Shown piece by piece: positions 52,625 through 61,734 of a DNA stretch of 64,000 nt. The notes beneath the pieces are model-generated. The model worked only from the letters and a program-made list of their open reading frames with translations, made no database searches and was not told the DNA's origin. Every line of letters begins with the position of its first letter. Position 1 is the first letter of the stretch. The position numbers and the translations under genes were made by a program. The stretch comes from an uncultured Erwinia sp. (GTDB lineage Bacteria; Pseudomonadota; Gammaproteobacteria; Enterobacterales; Enterobacteriaceae): the NCBI GenBank assembly GCA_946221915.1, contig CAMIKG010000011.1:34062-98061 (forward strand), given 5' to 3'.

Positions 52625-53474
52625 TACGGGTATCCAGTCGGTCACGCAGGCCGTCGCCTGTCAGGTTAAAGGCCAGGCTGGCGAACAGAATGGCGCCACC
52701 CGGAGCGGCGGCGACCCACCACTGGTCAAAAATCACTTTGCCGCCTTCCGCCACCATTGAGCCCCATTCTGCGGTAGGTGGTTGTACGCCCATGCCGAGG
52801 AAACCGAGACCGGCGGCAGAGAGAATAATCCCGCCGAGGCTCAGTGCGGCGCGCACCACGGCGCTTGGCAGGCAGAGCGGCAGGATATGGCCAAACATCA
52901 GGCGCAGGCCGCGAATCCCCTGCATGCGTGCGGCGGCAAGGTAATCGCTGCGGCGCAGAGCCAGCGTCTCCGCGCGTGCCTGGCGGGCAAAGGGCGGCCA
53001 GCTGGTCAGCGCCAGCGCCAGTGCGCCGTTCATCAGGCCCGGGCCCATCATCGCTACCAGCGCCAGGGCAATCACCAGGTTGGGCAGCGAAAGAAAGATA
53101 TCAGTGATACGCATCAGCACGCGTTCGGTCCAGCCGCCGAGATAACCGGCGGCAATGCCCACCAGCATGCCGACCGGAATGGTCAGCAGCAGAATCAGCG
53201 ACACCAGCAGCAGTGTCGGGCGCGTACCGTAGATCACGCGCGACAGCAGATCGCGGCCAAAGCCGTCGGTGCCCAGCCAGTGGCTGGCGGACGGTGGCAG
53301 CAGGCGCTGCGCCATCATCTGCGCGTTAGGGTCATACGGTGCGAGCAGCGGCGCAAACAGCGCCGCCAGCAGCAGGATCGCCACCAGCGTACCGCCAATG
53401 GTCAGGGTGGTGATCCGACGGCGGCGGCCGCGGCGTGGCGCGACGTTTTCAGCATCAGTTAAATTTTGCGTCAT
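52614..53474 (-). CDS. ABC transporter permease, DppC type
   Basis: The 286-residue protein has a cytoplasmic basic start, six spans, the DppC-type entry LAPYDPNAQMMAQRLLPPSASHWLGTDGFGRDLLSRVIYG, and the coupling loop ARMQGIRGLRLMFGHILPLC. It ends with VQPPTAEWGSMVAEG, usual for DppC/OppC. Its start overlaps the stop of the DppB-type gene. Confidence 0.92.
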   Translation of the reverse strand: MTQNLTDAENVAPRRGRRRRITTLTIGGTLVAILLLAALFAPLLAPYDPNAQMMAQRLLPPSASHWLGTDGFGRDLLSRVIYGTRPTLLLVSLILLLTIPVGMLVGIAAGYLGGWTERVLMRITDIFLSLPNLVIALALVAMMGPGLMNGALALALTSWPPFARQARAETLALRRSDYLAAARMQGIRGLRLMFGHILPLCLPSAVVRAALSLGGIILSAAGLGFLGMGVQPPTAEWGSMVAEGGKVIFDQWWVAAAPGGAILFASLAFNLTGDGLRDRLDTRNAN

Positions 53475-54523
53475 CGGGTTCTCGGATCGGTTAACCAGGT
53501 CAGGGCGTCAGCCAGTGCATTAAGCACAATAAAACAGCCGCCAATCAGCAGCGTCGAGCCCAGAATCGCCGGGGCATCGGAGGCGAACAGCGCATTGGTC
53601 ATATAGCGCCCGACGCCCGGCCAGGCAAAGACCGTCTCCGTTAAGACAGACCCTTCCAGCAGCGAGGCGTAGGAGAGCGCCAGCACGGTAATCAGCGTAC
53701 CGGAGACATTGGGGAAAATGTGCAGCAGCAAAATACGTCCGCGTCCGGCGCCTTTGGCGCGCGCGAGGGTGACATACTCTTTGCTGCTCTCTTCCAGCAG
53801 GGCCGCACGCAGCAGGCGGGTAATCGCCGCCATCGACAGCATGCCCAGCACCACCACCGGCAGCCACAGATGGGCGATGGCGTTGCGGAACATCTCCGGG
53901 TCGCCGGAGAGCCAGCTGTCAATCAGCACAAAACCGGTTTTTGGCTCGATGGTGTAGAGGTAAATATCATCCAGCCTGCCCGGCCCGGCGGACCAGTGCA
54001 GAACGGCGTAAAACAGCAGTAAACCGAGCAGTCCCAGCCAGAATACCGGCACAGAATAACCCAGCAGAGAAATCAGCCGCGCGAGATTATCGACAATGCT
54101 GCCTGGCTTCCACGCCGCCAGCAGGGCGAGGCTGATACCAAAGAAAGCGCCAAACAGCATCGAACAGGTGGCCAGTTCAATGGTGGCGGGGAAGGTGCGC
54201 AGCAGGTCGCTGGTCACTGACTGACCGGTAATGCGCGAAATGCCGAGATCGCCGCGGGCAAGGTGTTCGATATAGTGCCAGAACTGCACCAGCACTGGCT
54301 GGTCGAGGCCTAAATCCTGCCGCACCTGGGCGTAGGTGGCTTCACTGGCGTGATCGCCAGCAATCTGCAGCACCGGATCGACCGGCGACAGATGGGACAA
54401 CATAAAGGTGAACGCCAGTAAACCGATCAGCGTCACCAGTAACGAAATCAGGCTGGTGGCGAGACGTCCGCCACCGCGCCAGAAACGCCGGGCGTACCCG
54501 GCTTGTTCAGACGATAATGCCAT
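53471..54523 (-). CDS. ABC transporter permease, DppB type
   Basis: The 350-residue protein has the DppB pattern: an N-terminal span, LSHLSPVDPVLQIAGDHASE, DLGLDQPVLVQFWHYIEHLARGDLG, and the coupling loop EYVTLARAKGAGRGRILLLH. It forms the translocation pore with the DppC-type protein. The start overlaps the end of the binding protein gene at 54523. Confidence 0.92.
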   Translation of the reverse strand: MALSSEQAGYARRFWRGGGRLATSLISLLVTLIGLLAFTFMLSHLSPVDPVLQIAGDHASEATYAQVRQDLGLDQPVLVQFWHYIEHLARGDLGISRITGQSVTSDLLRTFPATIELATCSMLFGAFFGISLALLAAWKPGSIVDNLARLISLLGYSVPVFWLGLLGLLLFYAVLHWSAGPGRLDDIYLYTIEPKTGFVLIDSWLSGDPEMFRNAIAHLWLPVVVLGMLSMAAITRLLRAALLEESSKEYVTLARAKGAGRGRILLLHIFPNVSGTLITVLALSYASLLEGSVLTETVFAWPGVGRYMTNALFASDAPAILGSTLLIGGCFIVLNALADALTWLTDPRTR

Positions 54524-56091
54524 TACTTACTGACCTGGCTGTAGAACACCATATCCGGGTTGATACCCTGCTGATAGCCTTTCAGGTTGTCGCGCAGCGC
54601 AATCAGCTGACGCGCCTGCAGGCCAATCACAAATGGCGAGCTTTGCTGCACTTCGCGCTGCATTTTCTGGTACAGCTCAACACGTTTCGCGTTATCGCTT
54701 TCCGCCGTGGCTGCCAGCGTCTGCTTGCTCAGCTCAGGAATGTGCCAGTTAGAACGCCATGCCAGCGTTTTGCTGCCATCTTCCGGGTTGTAGGCAAAGG
54801 CTGCGGCGTTGGTGTTAGGGTCGAAATAGTCCGGGCCCCAGGAGGTCAGCACTGCTTCATACTGGTGTGCCTTCACTTTGGTGGAGACTTCGCTGCTAAT
54901 GCCCGGCAGCAGTTCCACCTTCACGCCGCCTTTGGCAAAGCTGCCCTGCAGCGCCTGGGCGATATCCAGGTATGGCGGCTGGTTGCTGACTGACAGCTTA
55001 AAGCTAACGTTGGTCAGACCGGCTTTCTTCAGGATCGCTTTCGCTTTCTCTGGATCGTAGGTAAACGGCTTATCTTTCAGTGAACCCAGGTAGCCATCCG
55101 GCAGGAACGACTGGTGCACCGCGAACTGGCCTTTCAGCAGCTCATCGGCAATGCCTTTGTAGTCAAACAGGTAGCGTGCCGCTTCCCACAGCGCTGGATT
55201 TTTCAGTACCGGTGACGCTTCGGCGTTGAACTGCAGGAAGTACAGGGAAGCAATTGGCACCGCCACTGGCTTCACGCCTGGCTTGCCCTGCAGCGCGGCA
55301 ATCTGGTCTGCGCCGAGGTTACGGGCGATATCCGCATCGCCCTGTTCCAGCAGCAGACGGCGCGCAGCCGGTTCCGGCACGTTTTTAATCAGGATGTTTT
55401 TCAGTTTTGGCGTATCGCCAGGAGAAGTGGGGTTCGCTGCCAGCAGCACCACTTCATGCGGCACATATTTACGGATCTGGAACGGACCGCTGCCCGCAGA
55501 GTGTGAACCCAGCCACTCATGACCAAAGTCGCCATTCTTCTCGTTGGCGCGCGCGACTTTTTCATCAATGATCGAGGAGACCGGCGCGGAGATCAGGCTC
55601 AGCACATAGGCCGGGCTGACGTCGGCCGTCCAGCTGATCTGCACGTGCTGGTCATCAATTTTCTTTAGCTGTGAGTCCACATTGTCTTTGTTCCAGCCCA
55701 GCTGGGTCAGGATAAAGGAAGGCTCCAGGTTCAGTTTCACCACGCGCGACAGCGAGAAGATGACATCTTCCGGGCGCACCGGGTTGCCGCTGGCAAATTT
55801 CGCACCGTCACGCAGGGTAAAGGTCAGGCTGCGGTTATCGCTGCCCGCTTGCCAGGCACTGGCCAGTGTCGGTTTCAGATCCACCGGGTTAGCCGGATCA
55901 GACTGCAGTAAACGCTGGTACAGGCTGTTAAACGCCTGCACGGTGGTCAGTTCGAAGCCTTGTGCCGGGTCGAAGCTGGATGCATCGTCAATCGACTGGG
56001 CAATCACCAGTGTGTCTGGCGGAGTAGCGGCCTGCACGGTGAACGACGCGGTCAGAGCAACTGCAAGTAATGACGGAACAAGACTTTTCAT
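54523..56091 (-). CDS. ABC substrate-binding protein, family 5 (first receptor of the Dpp-type operon)
   Basis: The 522-residue periplasmic protein begins with a signal peptide (LLAVALTASFTVQA) and shows QSIDDASSFDPAQGFELTTV, LTFTLRDGAKFASGNPVRPEDVIFSLSR and ARRLLLEQGDADIARNLG. It is a paralog of the protein at 49421. It is the first gene of the operon, followed without gap by the two permeases and two ATPases. An AAGGAAACGTC site precedes the ATG. Family members carry peptides, nickel or heme; no specific residues decide between them here. Confidence 0.92.
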   Translation of the reverse strand: MKSLVPSLLAVALTASFTVQAATPPDTLVIAQSIDDASSFDPAQGFELTTVQAFNSLYQRLLQSDPANPVDLKPTLASAWQAGSDNRSLTFTLRDGAKFASGNPVRPEDVIFSLSRVVKLNLEPSFILTQLGWNKDNVDSQLKKIDDQHVQISWTADVSPAYVLSLISAPVSSIIDEKVARANEKNGDFGHEWLGSHSAGSGPFQIRKYVPHEVVLLAANPTSPGDTPKLKNILIKNVPEPAARRLLLEQGDADIARNLGADQIAALQGKPGVKPVAVPIASLYFLQFNAEASPVLKNPALWEAARYLFDYKGIADELLKGQFAVHQSFLPDGYLGSLKDKPFTYDPEKAKAILKKAGLTNVSFKLSVSNQPPYLDIAQALQGSFAKGGVKVELLPGISSEVSTKVKAHQYEAVLTSWGPDYFDPNTNAAAFAYNPEDGSKTLAWRSNWHIPELSKQTLAATAESDNAKRVELYQKMQREVQQSSPFVIGLQARQLIALRDNLKGYQQGINPDMVFYSQVSK

Positions 56092-56210
56092 GACGTTTCC
56101 TTACCTTAGGATTTTTCGCGAGTTTAAATTAGTCCCATCCGTAACAAATAGTTGATTATTCGCTATGTTTATTTCTTCTGGTTATAAGCTAATGGAACTG
56201 GTTATAAATG

Positions 56211-56870
56211 TTAACCATTCCCGCTCAGCACGGCGGCAGACAGCGCCGGCAGCAGTGCCAGAAAGTTATTGATCATATGCAGCAAAATCGGCAGCTTCAG
56301 GCCGCGCGAGGTCAGACGGGCATAGCACAACAGCAGGGAAAACAGTGTCAGCATCGCCAGGGTTTGCAGGTGCACATACTGCGTATGCAGGGCGGCGAAA
56401 ATGATCGAAGTGAGTGTGGCGCAGGCCAGCGGGCTTTTCGGCGCCCAGAGTAAAAAGCCCTGCAGCAGAAAACCGCGAAACAGAATCTCTTCAAATATCG
56501 GCGCCAGAATCACGGCGCTGAACAGCATGATCAGCACTGTGGCGCGGCTTTGCTGCGCCTGCTGCTCCAGCCAGTTCTCCGGTTGCTGCAGCCAGCTGCC
56601 CAGCACCATTAACAGCGCCAGACCGGCGAGAAACAGCAGGGTGGTGCGCAGCTGCAATTTGCCCGGCGTAATATCGTCGCGCCGCGTGCAGTAAAAGCGG
56701 TAAACAGGATAGAGCACGGCAAATTCGAACAGGCAGATCACCGGCACCAGCAGGCCGCTACTGCGCAGGGCAGCGATATTGGGAAATGAGGCGACGATAA
56801 GCGTAATCAGATAGTAGAGGGCAAAGATGCCGCCGTAACACAGTGTCAGGGTTAGCCGGTCGGTTTTCAT
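56211..56870 (-). CDS. CPBP family intramembrane metalloprotease
   Basis: The 219-residue protein has about seven spans and the CPBP/Abi motifs: APIFEEILFRGFLLQG (EE-x-x-x-R), then FAALHTQY and LPILLHMINNFLAL, which supply the H-x-x-x-N/B metal ligands. Such proteins are Rce1-like membrane proteases, some acting in immunity to bacteriocins. It is a single gene; no bacteriocin gene is visible nearby. Confidence 0.88.
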   Translation of the reverse strand: MKTDRLTLTLCYGGIFALYYLITLIVASFPNIAALRSSGLLVPVICLFEFAVLYPVYRFYCTRRDDITPGKLQLRTTLLFLAGLALLMVLGSWLQQPENWLEQQAQQSRATVLIMLFSAVILAPIFEEILFRGFLLQGFLLWAPKSPLACATLTSIIFAALHTQYVHLQTLAMLTLFSLLLCYARLTSRGLKLPILLHMINNFLALLPALSAAVLSGNG

Positions 56871-56943
56871 GTTTGTTTTTTTGCCCGTCAGTCAGTGATG
56901 ACGCAATCCTATCAACCAGTTAGTGGGCTGTCGAGACAGAGAC

Positions 56944-56971
56944 GGCGAGCCGGGTATTTACCCGGTTCGCC
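56944..56971 (-). terminator. Stem-loop after the 21-residue gene
   Basis: A 12-bp stem (GGCGAGCCGGGT with ACCCGGTTCGCC, one wobble pair) lies 15 bases after the small gene on the minus strand. The following bases are not T-rich, so it may protect or weakly terminate rather than be a strong terminator. Confidence 0.45.
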
Positions 56972-56985
56972 GCAGCGTGGCGCGT

Positions 56986-57051
56986 TTAGCGTACGCGGAT
57001 GGCAATCAGAGTCATCAGCGCCGCGAAGCAAATAAAGATCGCGAGTTCCAT
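56986..57051 (-). CDS. 21-residue membrane peptide
   Basis: A tiny reading frame encodes MELAIFICFAALMTLIAIRV plus a final Arg: a single hydrophobic span with a positive C-terminus. The start is supported by an ideal GAGGAGGAAATC site, and a stem-loop follows the stop. The length and form are like known enterobacterial membrane microproteins, but I do not recognise it. Confidence 0.6.
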   Translation of the reverse strand: MELAIFICFAALMTLIAIRVR

Positions 57052-57238
57052 GATTTCCTCCTCAGATAATTCTTAGAAATTATAGCTCGTCTGCGGGGGA
57101 ATTTTGTGCCATCCGTGCCACCCTGGGCGCTATGTAAAGAAGGCGCACGTAAGGCTAAAAAGGCGTCCGTTCTGCGCGCGCGATCTGCTAGTCTGACTGC
57201 ATCGTGGAGTGAAAAGATGTCGAAGAAGGAGTGTGAAT

Positions 57239-57535
57239 GTGACTTTTTATCTGAAAGCGTTACCCGTCGCCGCGCTGTTATTGCTGGCAGGCTGTAACAG
57301 TGCGCCGCAGCCTGATGGACCGGTGAAGCCCATCGACCCGAACACCAGCCCGTGTGGTGCGCCGCATTATCAGAGTTATATCGGCAAGCCGCTGGCGGCA
57401 GCGCGAGAAGTGAGTCTGGATAATCCGGTGCGGGTGATTCCGCATAATAGCCCGGCAACCATGGATTTTAATCTCCACCGCCTGAACTTTAGCGGCGATG
57501 TGAACGGCCGTATTAACCGCGTGTACTGCGGCTAA
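57239..57535 (+). CDS. I78 family peptidase-inhibitor lipoprotein
   Basis: The 98-residue protein starts at GTG 57239 after AAGGAG and has a lipoprotein signal (ALPVAALLLLAGCN). The mature domain has the inhibitor I78 pattern: SPCGAPHYQSYIGKPLA at the start and VNGRINRVYCG at the end, with Cys residues that form the closing disulfide. Such proteins inhibit serine proteases and protect the envelope. Upstream GTG codons are in frame but badly spaced. Confidence 0.9.
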   Translation: MTFYLKALPVAALLLLAGCNSAPQPDGPVKPIDPNTSPCGAPHYQSYIGKPLAAAREVSLDNPVRVIPHNSPATMDFNLHRLNFSGDVNGRINRVYCG

Positions 57536-57651
57536 GCGGGCGGGCGTGGCTGTCACATTGCTGCAACGACAGCAGGTTACGCTCATCTCCTGTCTTGCAA
57601 ATGTGATCTCCTCGTCACGCTATAACAGGCAATACTTGTCTTTTCGTACCT

Positions 57652-57677
57652 TCCCGCGTAATGCGGGATTTTTTTTT
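57652..57677 (+). terminator. Rho-independent terminator downstream of the I78 gene
   Basis: TCCCGC, five bases, GCGGGA, then nine T. It lies about 117 bases after the I78 stop; the intervening sequence contains no gene, so the transcript has a long untranslated tail or the terminator serves a short RNA. Confidence 0.85.
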
Positions 57678-57709
57678 GCCTGTTACGCAGAAATGGCCCG
57701 CATATAACG

Positions 57710-59461
57710 TTATTCCGTACACGCTGATGCGCCGTTTGACGGACGCGCACGCAGCGACACACTGGCGCTGGTCACCGCCAGCACCGACAGCAGCACTAAG
57801 GCCAGCGCAGGCGCAATTACCGCCCACGGCGCGCGCTCGATATAGGGCATGCCTTCCGCCAGCACAATGCCCCAGTCAGCGGCAGGCGGTTGCGGTCCCA
57901 GACCAAGGAAGCCTAAGCCCGCCAGCGCCAGTGCAGTCCCCGGCAACCGCAGCATGGCATGACGCAGCAATGGCGGCAGCAGCGGCGGCAGGATATAGCG
58001 CCAGGCGCGGCGTAACGGACCGACGCCCAGCACCGGCAGCATACGGATATGCGGCTGCGCGTTAATCTCCGCCACCAGCGAGGCGGTATGCGCCGCCAGC
58101 GGCGCCCATCTGACCAGCATCACTGCAATCACCGCACCGGCAGCCGTTGGGCCGTTCAGCGCGGCGATCACCATACCGGCAATCACCGGCGGCGTGGCGT
58201 TGGCGATCTCAATCGGCCCTGCCAGCAGACGCGGGAACAGGCCAATCAGCATCCCGATCAGCAGTGTAAACAGCGTGACCAGCAGCGCCAGCAGACAGGT
58301 ATGCAGCGCCCCCTGCGCCACCCGCGCCAGCACATCGCGCCCCATCGCATCGGCACCAAACGGCAGCGACCAGCCAGGCGTTTGCAGGCGCAGCCAGTCG
58401 GAGCTGAAGGCATCACGCGGCAGACCCGTGGCAATCAGCGCCAGCAACAGCAGCAGACAGACGACTGGCAGCCACAGCCCGCGACGTCCTGAGCGTTCCT
58501 GCGGCGGCGTGGCGGGCAGCGCGCCAAACTGCAGCGCCGGTCCCAGCAGCAGGCGCTGCAACACACTGGCGATCACCCCAGCCGTGCAGCCCAGCAACAG
58601 CAGAATCAGCATGCCGGTTTGCAGCGCAGGCAGATCGCTGGCCGCCGCCGCACCGAGCGTGGCGCGTCCGAGGCCGGGGATGGCAAACACTTTTTCCACC
58701 GCAATCGCGCCGCCGGTCAGGCCAATCACCACCATCGCCAGCTGCGGCAGCAGCGACGGCAGGGTGCGTTTAATGACTGCCAGCGCCAGGGTATGCCGCG
58801 GGATGCCCGCCGCCTGCCAGCTGACCAGCCACTTCTCCTGAAAGCTGGCGCTGAGGCCATCAGAGAACAATCGCCCCAGCAGACCGCCAGCGGGAATACC
58901 CAGCGCCAGCGCGGGCAGCACGGCATGTTGCCAGCCGGTCCAGCCAAAGGGCGGCAGCCAGCCGAGCCAGACGGAACCTACCAGTAACAGCAGTGCCGCC
59001 AGCAGAAATTCCGGCAGCGCAGTGAGCGCCGCCGCCAGCGAACCAGAAGGGCGACGCGCCACGCCGTTTAACCCGGCGCGCATCACTGGCAGACAGATCA
59101 GGCACAGCAGCACCAGCGCCACCAGCAGCGCGCAACCCATCAGCGTGAGCGACACGCCGGTCGCCTGCAGCATGCCCGGCAGCACCGGCGTACCGGAAAT
59201 CCAGGAGTTGCCGGCGTCACCCTGCAGCAGGTTGCTCAGCCAGTGCCACAGTAACGGGCCGGGGCCATCGTACAGGCCCAGCGAATGGCGGATCGCCTCC
59301 AGCGTTTCCGGCGTGGCTTCCTGGTCACCGGAACGGGCGCGCAGCAGCGCCAGCGCCGGATCGCTGCCGGACAACCACGGCAGAATTCCGACCAGCGCGA
59401 CCATCGCCGCCAGCGTGGCGGCACGCGACAGCAGCGGCAGCAGGGGGGCAAAATAACGCAT
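57710..59461 (-). CDS. Fused DppB-DppC type ABC permease
   Basis: The 583-residue protein contains both permeases in one chain. The first half (about 1-310) is DppB-like: HSLGLYDGPGPLLWHWLSNLLQGDAG and FAIPGLGRATLGAAAASDLP. The second half (about 325-583) is DppC-like: SLPFGADAMGRDVLARVAQG and LAGLGFLGLGPQPPAADWGIVLAEG. There is no stop or frameshift between them. It is the last gene of the operon, directly after the binding protein gene. A fused form replaces the usual BC heterodimer. Confidence 0.92.
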   Translation of the reverse strand: MRYFAPLLPLLSRAATLAAMVALVGILPWLSGSDPALALLRARSGDQEATPETLEAIRHSLGLYDGPGPLLWHWLSNLLQGDAGNSWISGTPVLPGMLQATGVSLTLMGCALLVALVLLCLICLPVMRAGLNGVARRPSGSLAAALTALPEFLLAALLLLVGSVWLGWLPPFGWTGWQHAVLPALALGIPAGGLLGRLFSDGLSASFQEKWLVSWQAAGIPRHTLALAVIKRTLPSLLPQLAMVVIGLTGGAIAVEKVFAIPGLGRATLGAAAASDLPALQTGMLILLLLGCTAGVIASVLQRLLLGPALQFGALPATPPQERSGRRGLWLPVVCLLLLLALIATGLPRDAFSSDWLRLQTPGWSLPFGADAMGRDVLARVAQGALHTCLLALLVTLFTLLIGMLIGLFPRLLAGPIEIANATPPVIAGMVIAALNGPTAAGAVIAVMLVRWAPLAAHTASLVAEINAQPHIRMLPVLGVGPLRRAWRYILPPLLPPLLRHAMLRLPGTALALAGLGFLGLGPQPPAADWGIVLAEGMPYIERAPWAVIAPALALVLLSVLAVTSASVSLRARPSNGASACTE

Positions 59462-60945
59462 TACGGCTCCAGATGAGTCTTGAGGCCGACCAGCCGGCGT
59501 TCGCGCGGGTCGCGTTCGGCATCACGCAGCGCCGGGGTTTCGCCCTGAATCACACGCTCATGCAGCATCGGGATTGCCGCATCGCTGGCGAGGATCAGAT
59601 TTTCCGCCGCCATTATCGCCTGGCGACGTTCTTCACCAGCCGGAGTTGCCGCAGCGCGTTGCAGCGCCTCGTCGATGGCGGGCTGGCACAGCTGGGCGAT
59701 ATTAAACGAGCCTTTGCAGGCGAAATCGCTGTACATATAGGCGACCGGATCGCCGGAATCGAGTACGGTGGCGCGCGACAGGATAAAGGCGTCAAACTTG
59801 CCCGCCAGCGCGTCCGATTCGATATGGGCATATTCGCGCACCACCTGTTTGACGGTGAAACCGGCGGCGGTTAACTGCTGCGCCAGATACACCGCCACTT
59901 CCGGCAGTTCGGCGCGGTCGCTGAAGGTCGCCAGCGTGATCTCCTGACCATTGGGTTTAGCCGCCGCCACCGGATGCGCCACAGGCTGACGCAGCTGCGC
60001 CGCCCACGGCAGCGCCGGGCCTAATAATCCCTGCGCGATATCCGCCCGCTTCTCGTAGACGTTATCCACCAGCTGCTGGCGATTGATCGCTTCGCGTACC
60101 GCTGCACGCAGCGCCGGATCGCGGAACACGCCCTCGCGGTTGTTGAGATACAGCGTGTTGGTGCGCGGCATCGGCACTTCGTGGATCTGCTCAGGTTTCA
60201 GCAGCGCAGCCTGCGACACTGGCACGGCTTCGACCAGATCGGCGCTGCTGGTGCGCAGCGCGGCGGCACGTGCGGCGCCATCGGGCACAAAGCTGACATC
60301 AATACCGCTGGCGCGCGCTTTGCCGCCCCAGTAGTGGTCGAAGCGCTCTAAAGTGGCGCTGCTGGTGCCTGTCACGTTGGTCAAAACAAACGGACCACTG
60401 CCGTTGCCGACAGGGTTGACCACGCCGTTCTCGCCGTAGGCTTTCGCCGCCAGAATCGCCAGCTGCGGGCTGGAGAGGCGTTGCGGGATCAGCGGATCGG
60501 GCGTGGCGCTGGCGATCACTACGGCATGCTCGCCATCGGCGCTGATTTCCAGCGTGACGCCGTCGAGAATACGCGGTTTCGGTGCGGCCCGGGTGGCGGC
60601 GGTCAGCGAGCGTACCACGGTTTCAGCCGTCAGCCTGCTGCCATCGTGGAACTGCACATTGTCGCGCAGTTCGAAGCGCCAGCGGCGATCGTCCAGCTGC
60701 TGCCAGCGGGTCGCCAGTCCGGGTTGTGCTTCGCCGAGCGCATCGAGATTCACCAGCGTTTCGGCGGTTTGCCAGCGCGACAGTTTAAATGCGTCGTCGC
60801 TCAGCGGCGTCAGGCCGGAACGTGGCGGCTGCAGCATCGCCACGCGAATGCGCGCGTCATCTGACTTCACTTCTTTTTCTGCTTCGTTAAAGCAGCCGCT
60901 GAGCAGCAGCGGCAGGCTCAGGAGCCACAGGGCGCGAGCTTTCAT
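59461..60945 (-). CDS. Lipoprotein ABC substrate-binding protein, family 5 (Nik/Opp type)
   Basis: The 494-residue protein has a lipoprotein signal (LWLLSLPLLLSGCF, Cys18), followed by a family 5 body: FKLSRWQTAETLVNLDALG, WRFELRDNVQFHDGSRLTAE and NPVGNGSGPFVLTNV. Such receptors carry peptides, nickel or metal-metallophore complexes. A lipid anchor is unusual for a Gram-negative receptor of this type. Its stop overlaps the start of the fused permease. Confidence 0.9.
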   Translation of the reverse strand: MKARALWLLSLPLLLSGCFNEAEKEVKSDDARIRVAMLQPPRSGLTPLSDDAFKLSRWQTAETLVNLDALGEAQPGLATRWQQLDDRRWRFELRDNVQFHDGSRLTAETVVRSLTAATRAAPKPRILDGVTLEISADGEHAVVIASATPDPLIPQRLSSPQLAILAAKAYGENGVVNPVGNGSGPFVLTNVTGTSSATLERFDHYWGGKARASGIDVSFVPDGAARAAALRTSSADLVEAVPVSQAALLKPEQIHEVPMPRTNTLYLNNREGVFRDPALRAAVREAINRQQLVDNVYEKRADIAQGLLGPALPWAAQLRQPVAHPVAAAKPNGQEITLATFSDRAELPEVAVYLAQQLTAAGFTVKQVVREYAHIESDALAGKFDAFILSRATVLDSGDPVAYMYSDFACKGSFNIAQLCQPAIDEALQRAAATPAGEERRQAIMAAENLILASDAAIPMLHERVIQGETPALRDAERDPRERRLVGLKTHLEP

Positions 60946-60963
60946 CAGTATGGTATTCCTGTA

Positions 60964-61734
60964 TTAATTTGCCAAAGGTAAACGCGGAATAGCGTCCAGC
61001 AAGCGCCGGGTCGCCAAATGTTGTGGATGACGCAATAGCTGCGGCGTCGGGGCGTCTTCGACGATTTCACCGTCATGCATCACCAGCACACGCTGGCAAA
61101 GGCGGCTAACCGGCGCTAGATCATGGGACACCACCAGCAGGCCCATATGCTGCTGGCTGGCGATCTCCGCCAGTAACTCACTGATCTGCTGACGTAACGG
61201 CAGATCGAGTCCGCTGACCGGTTCATCCGCCAGCAGAAAACGGGGTTGTACAGCAATGGCGCGCGCAATGGCGACGCGCTGCGCCTGGCCGCCGGAGAGA
61301 GTGGCGCAGCGGCGGGTGAGTAACTGGCTGTCGAGATGCACCTGCTCCAGCGCCTGCTGCAGCTGTTGCAGCGTCGGCGCGACGCCGGTGAGCTGGCGCA
61401 CCGGCTCGGCAATCGTGGCGGCAACGGTAAAACGCGGGTCCAGCGTGGTGGCCGGGTCCTGGGCGATATATTGCACCTGACGACGATACCAGCGCAGCGC
61501 GCGCACCGGCGCAGGTTTGACCGGGTGCTGCTGGCACAGTATTTCACCGTGGCTGGCGTCCAGCAGGCCCAGCATCAGCTTCAGCAGCGTTGATTTGCCG
61601 CTGCCGGAAGCGCCAATCAGCGCCACACGCTCACCAGCCTGTAACTGTAATGAGATGTTGTCGACCACCGGACGCAGCAGGCCGCGCGGGTGGTAGCTCA
61701 GCTGGCGAGTTTCCAGCAGGGGAGCGGCGTGCAT
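60964..61734 (-). CDS. ABC transporter ATPase (second of the pair, NikE/DppF type)
   Basis: The 256-residue protein has Walker A GASGSGKSTLLK, the YIAQDPATTLDPRFT loop, signature LSGGQAQRV, Walker B FLLADEPVSGLD and the H-loop VVSHDLAPVSRL. It starts at the stop of the other ATPase and lies 18 bases before the binding protein gene. Confidence 0.9.
   Translation of the reverse strand: MHAAPLLETRQLSYHPRGLLRPVVDNISLQLQAGERVALIGASGSGKSTLLKLMLGLLDASHGEILCQQHPVKPAPVRALRWYRRQVQYIAQDPATTLDPRFTVAATIAEPVRQLTGVAPTLQQLQQALEQVHLDSQLLTRRCATLSGGQAQRVAIARAIAVQPRFLLADEPVSGLDLPLRQQISELLAEIASQQHMGLLVVSHDLAPVSRLCQRVLVMHDGEIVEDAPTPQLLRHPQHLATRRLLDAIPRLPLAN

Noticed and set aside
57015..57458. 147-codon minus-strand frame
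   Set aside because: Antisense to the I78 lipoprotein and out of frame with the 21-residue gene; low-complexity composition.
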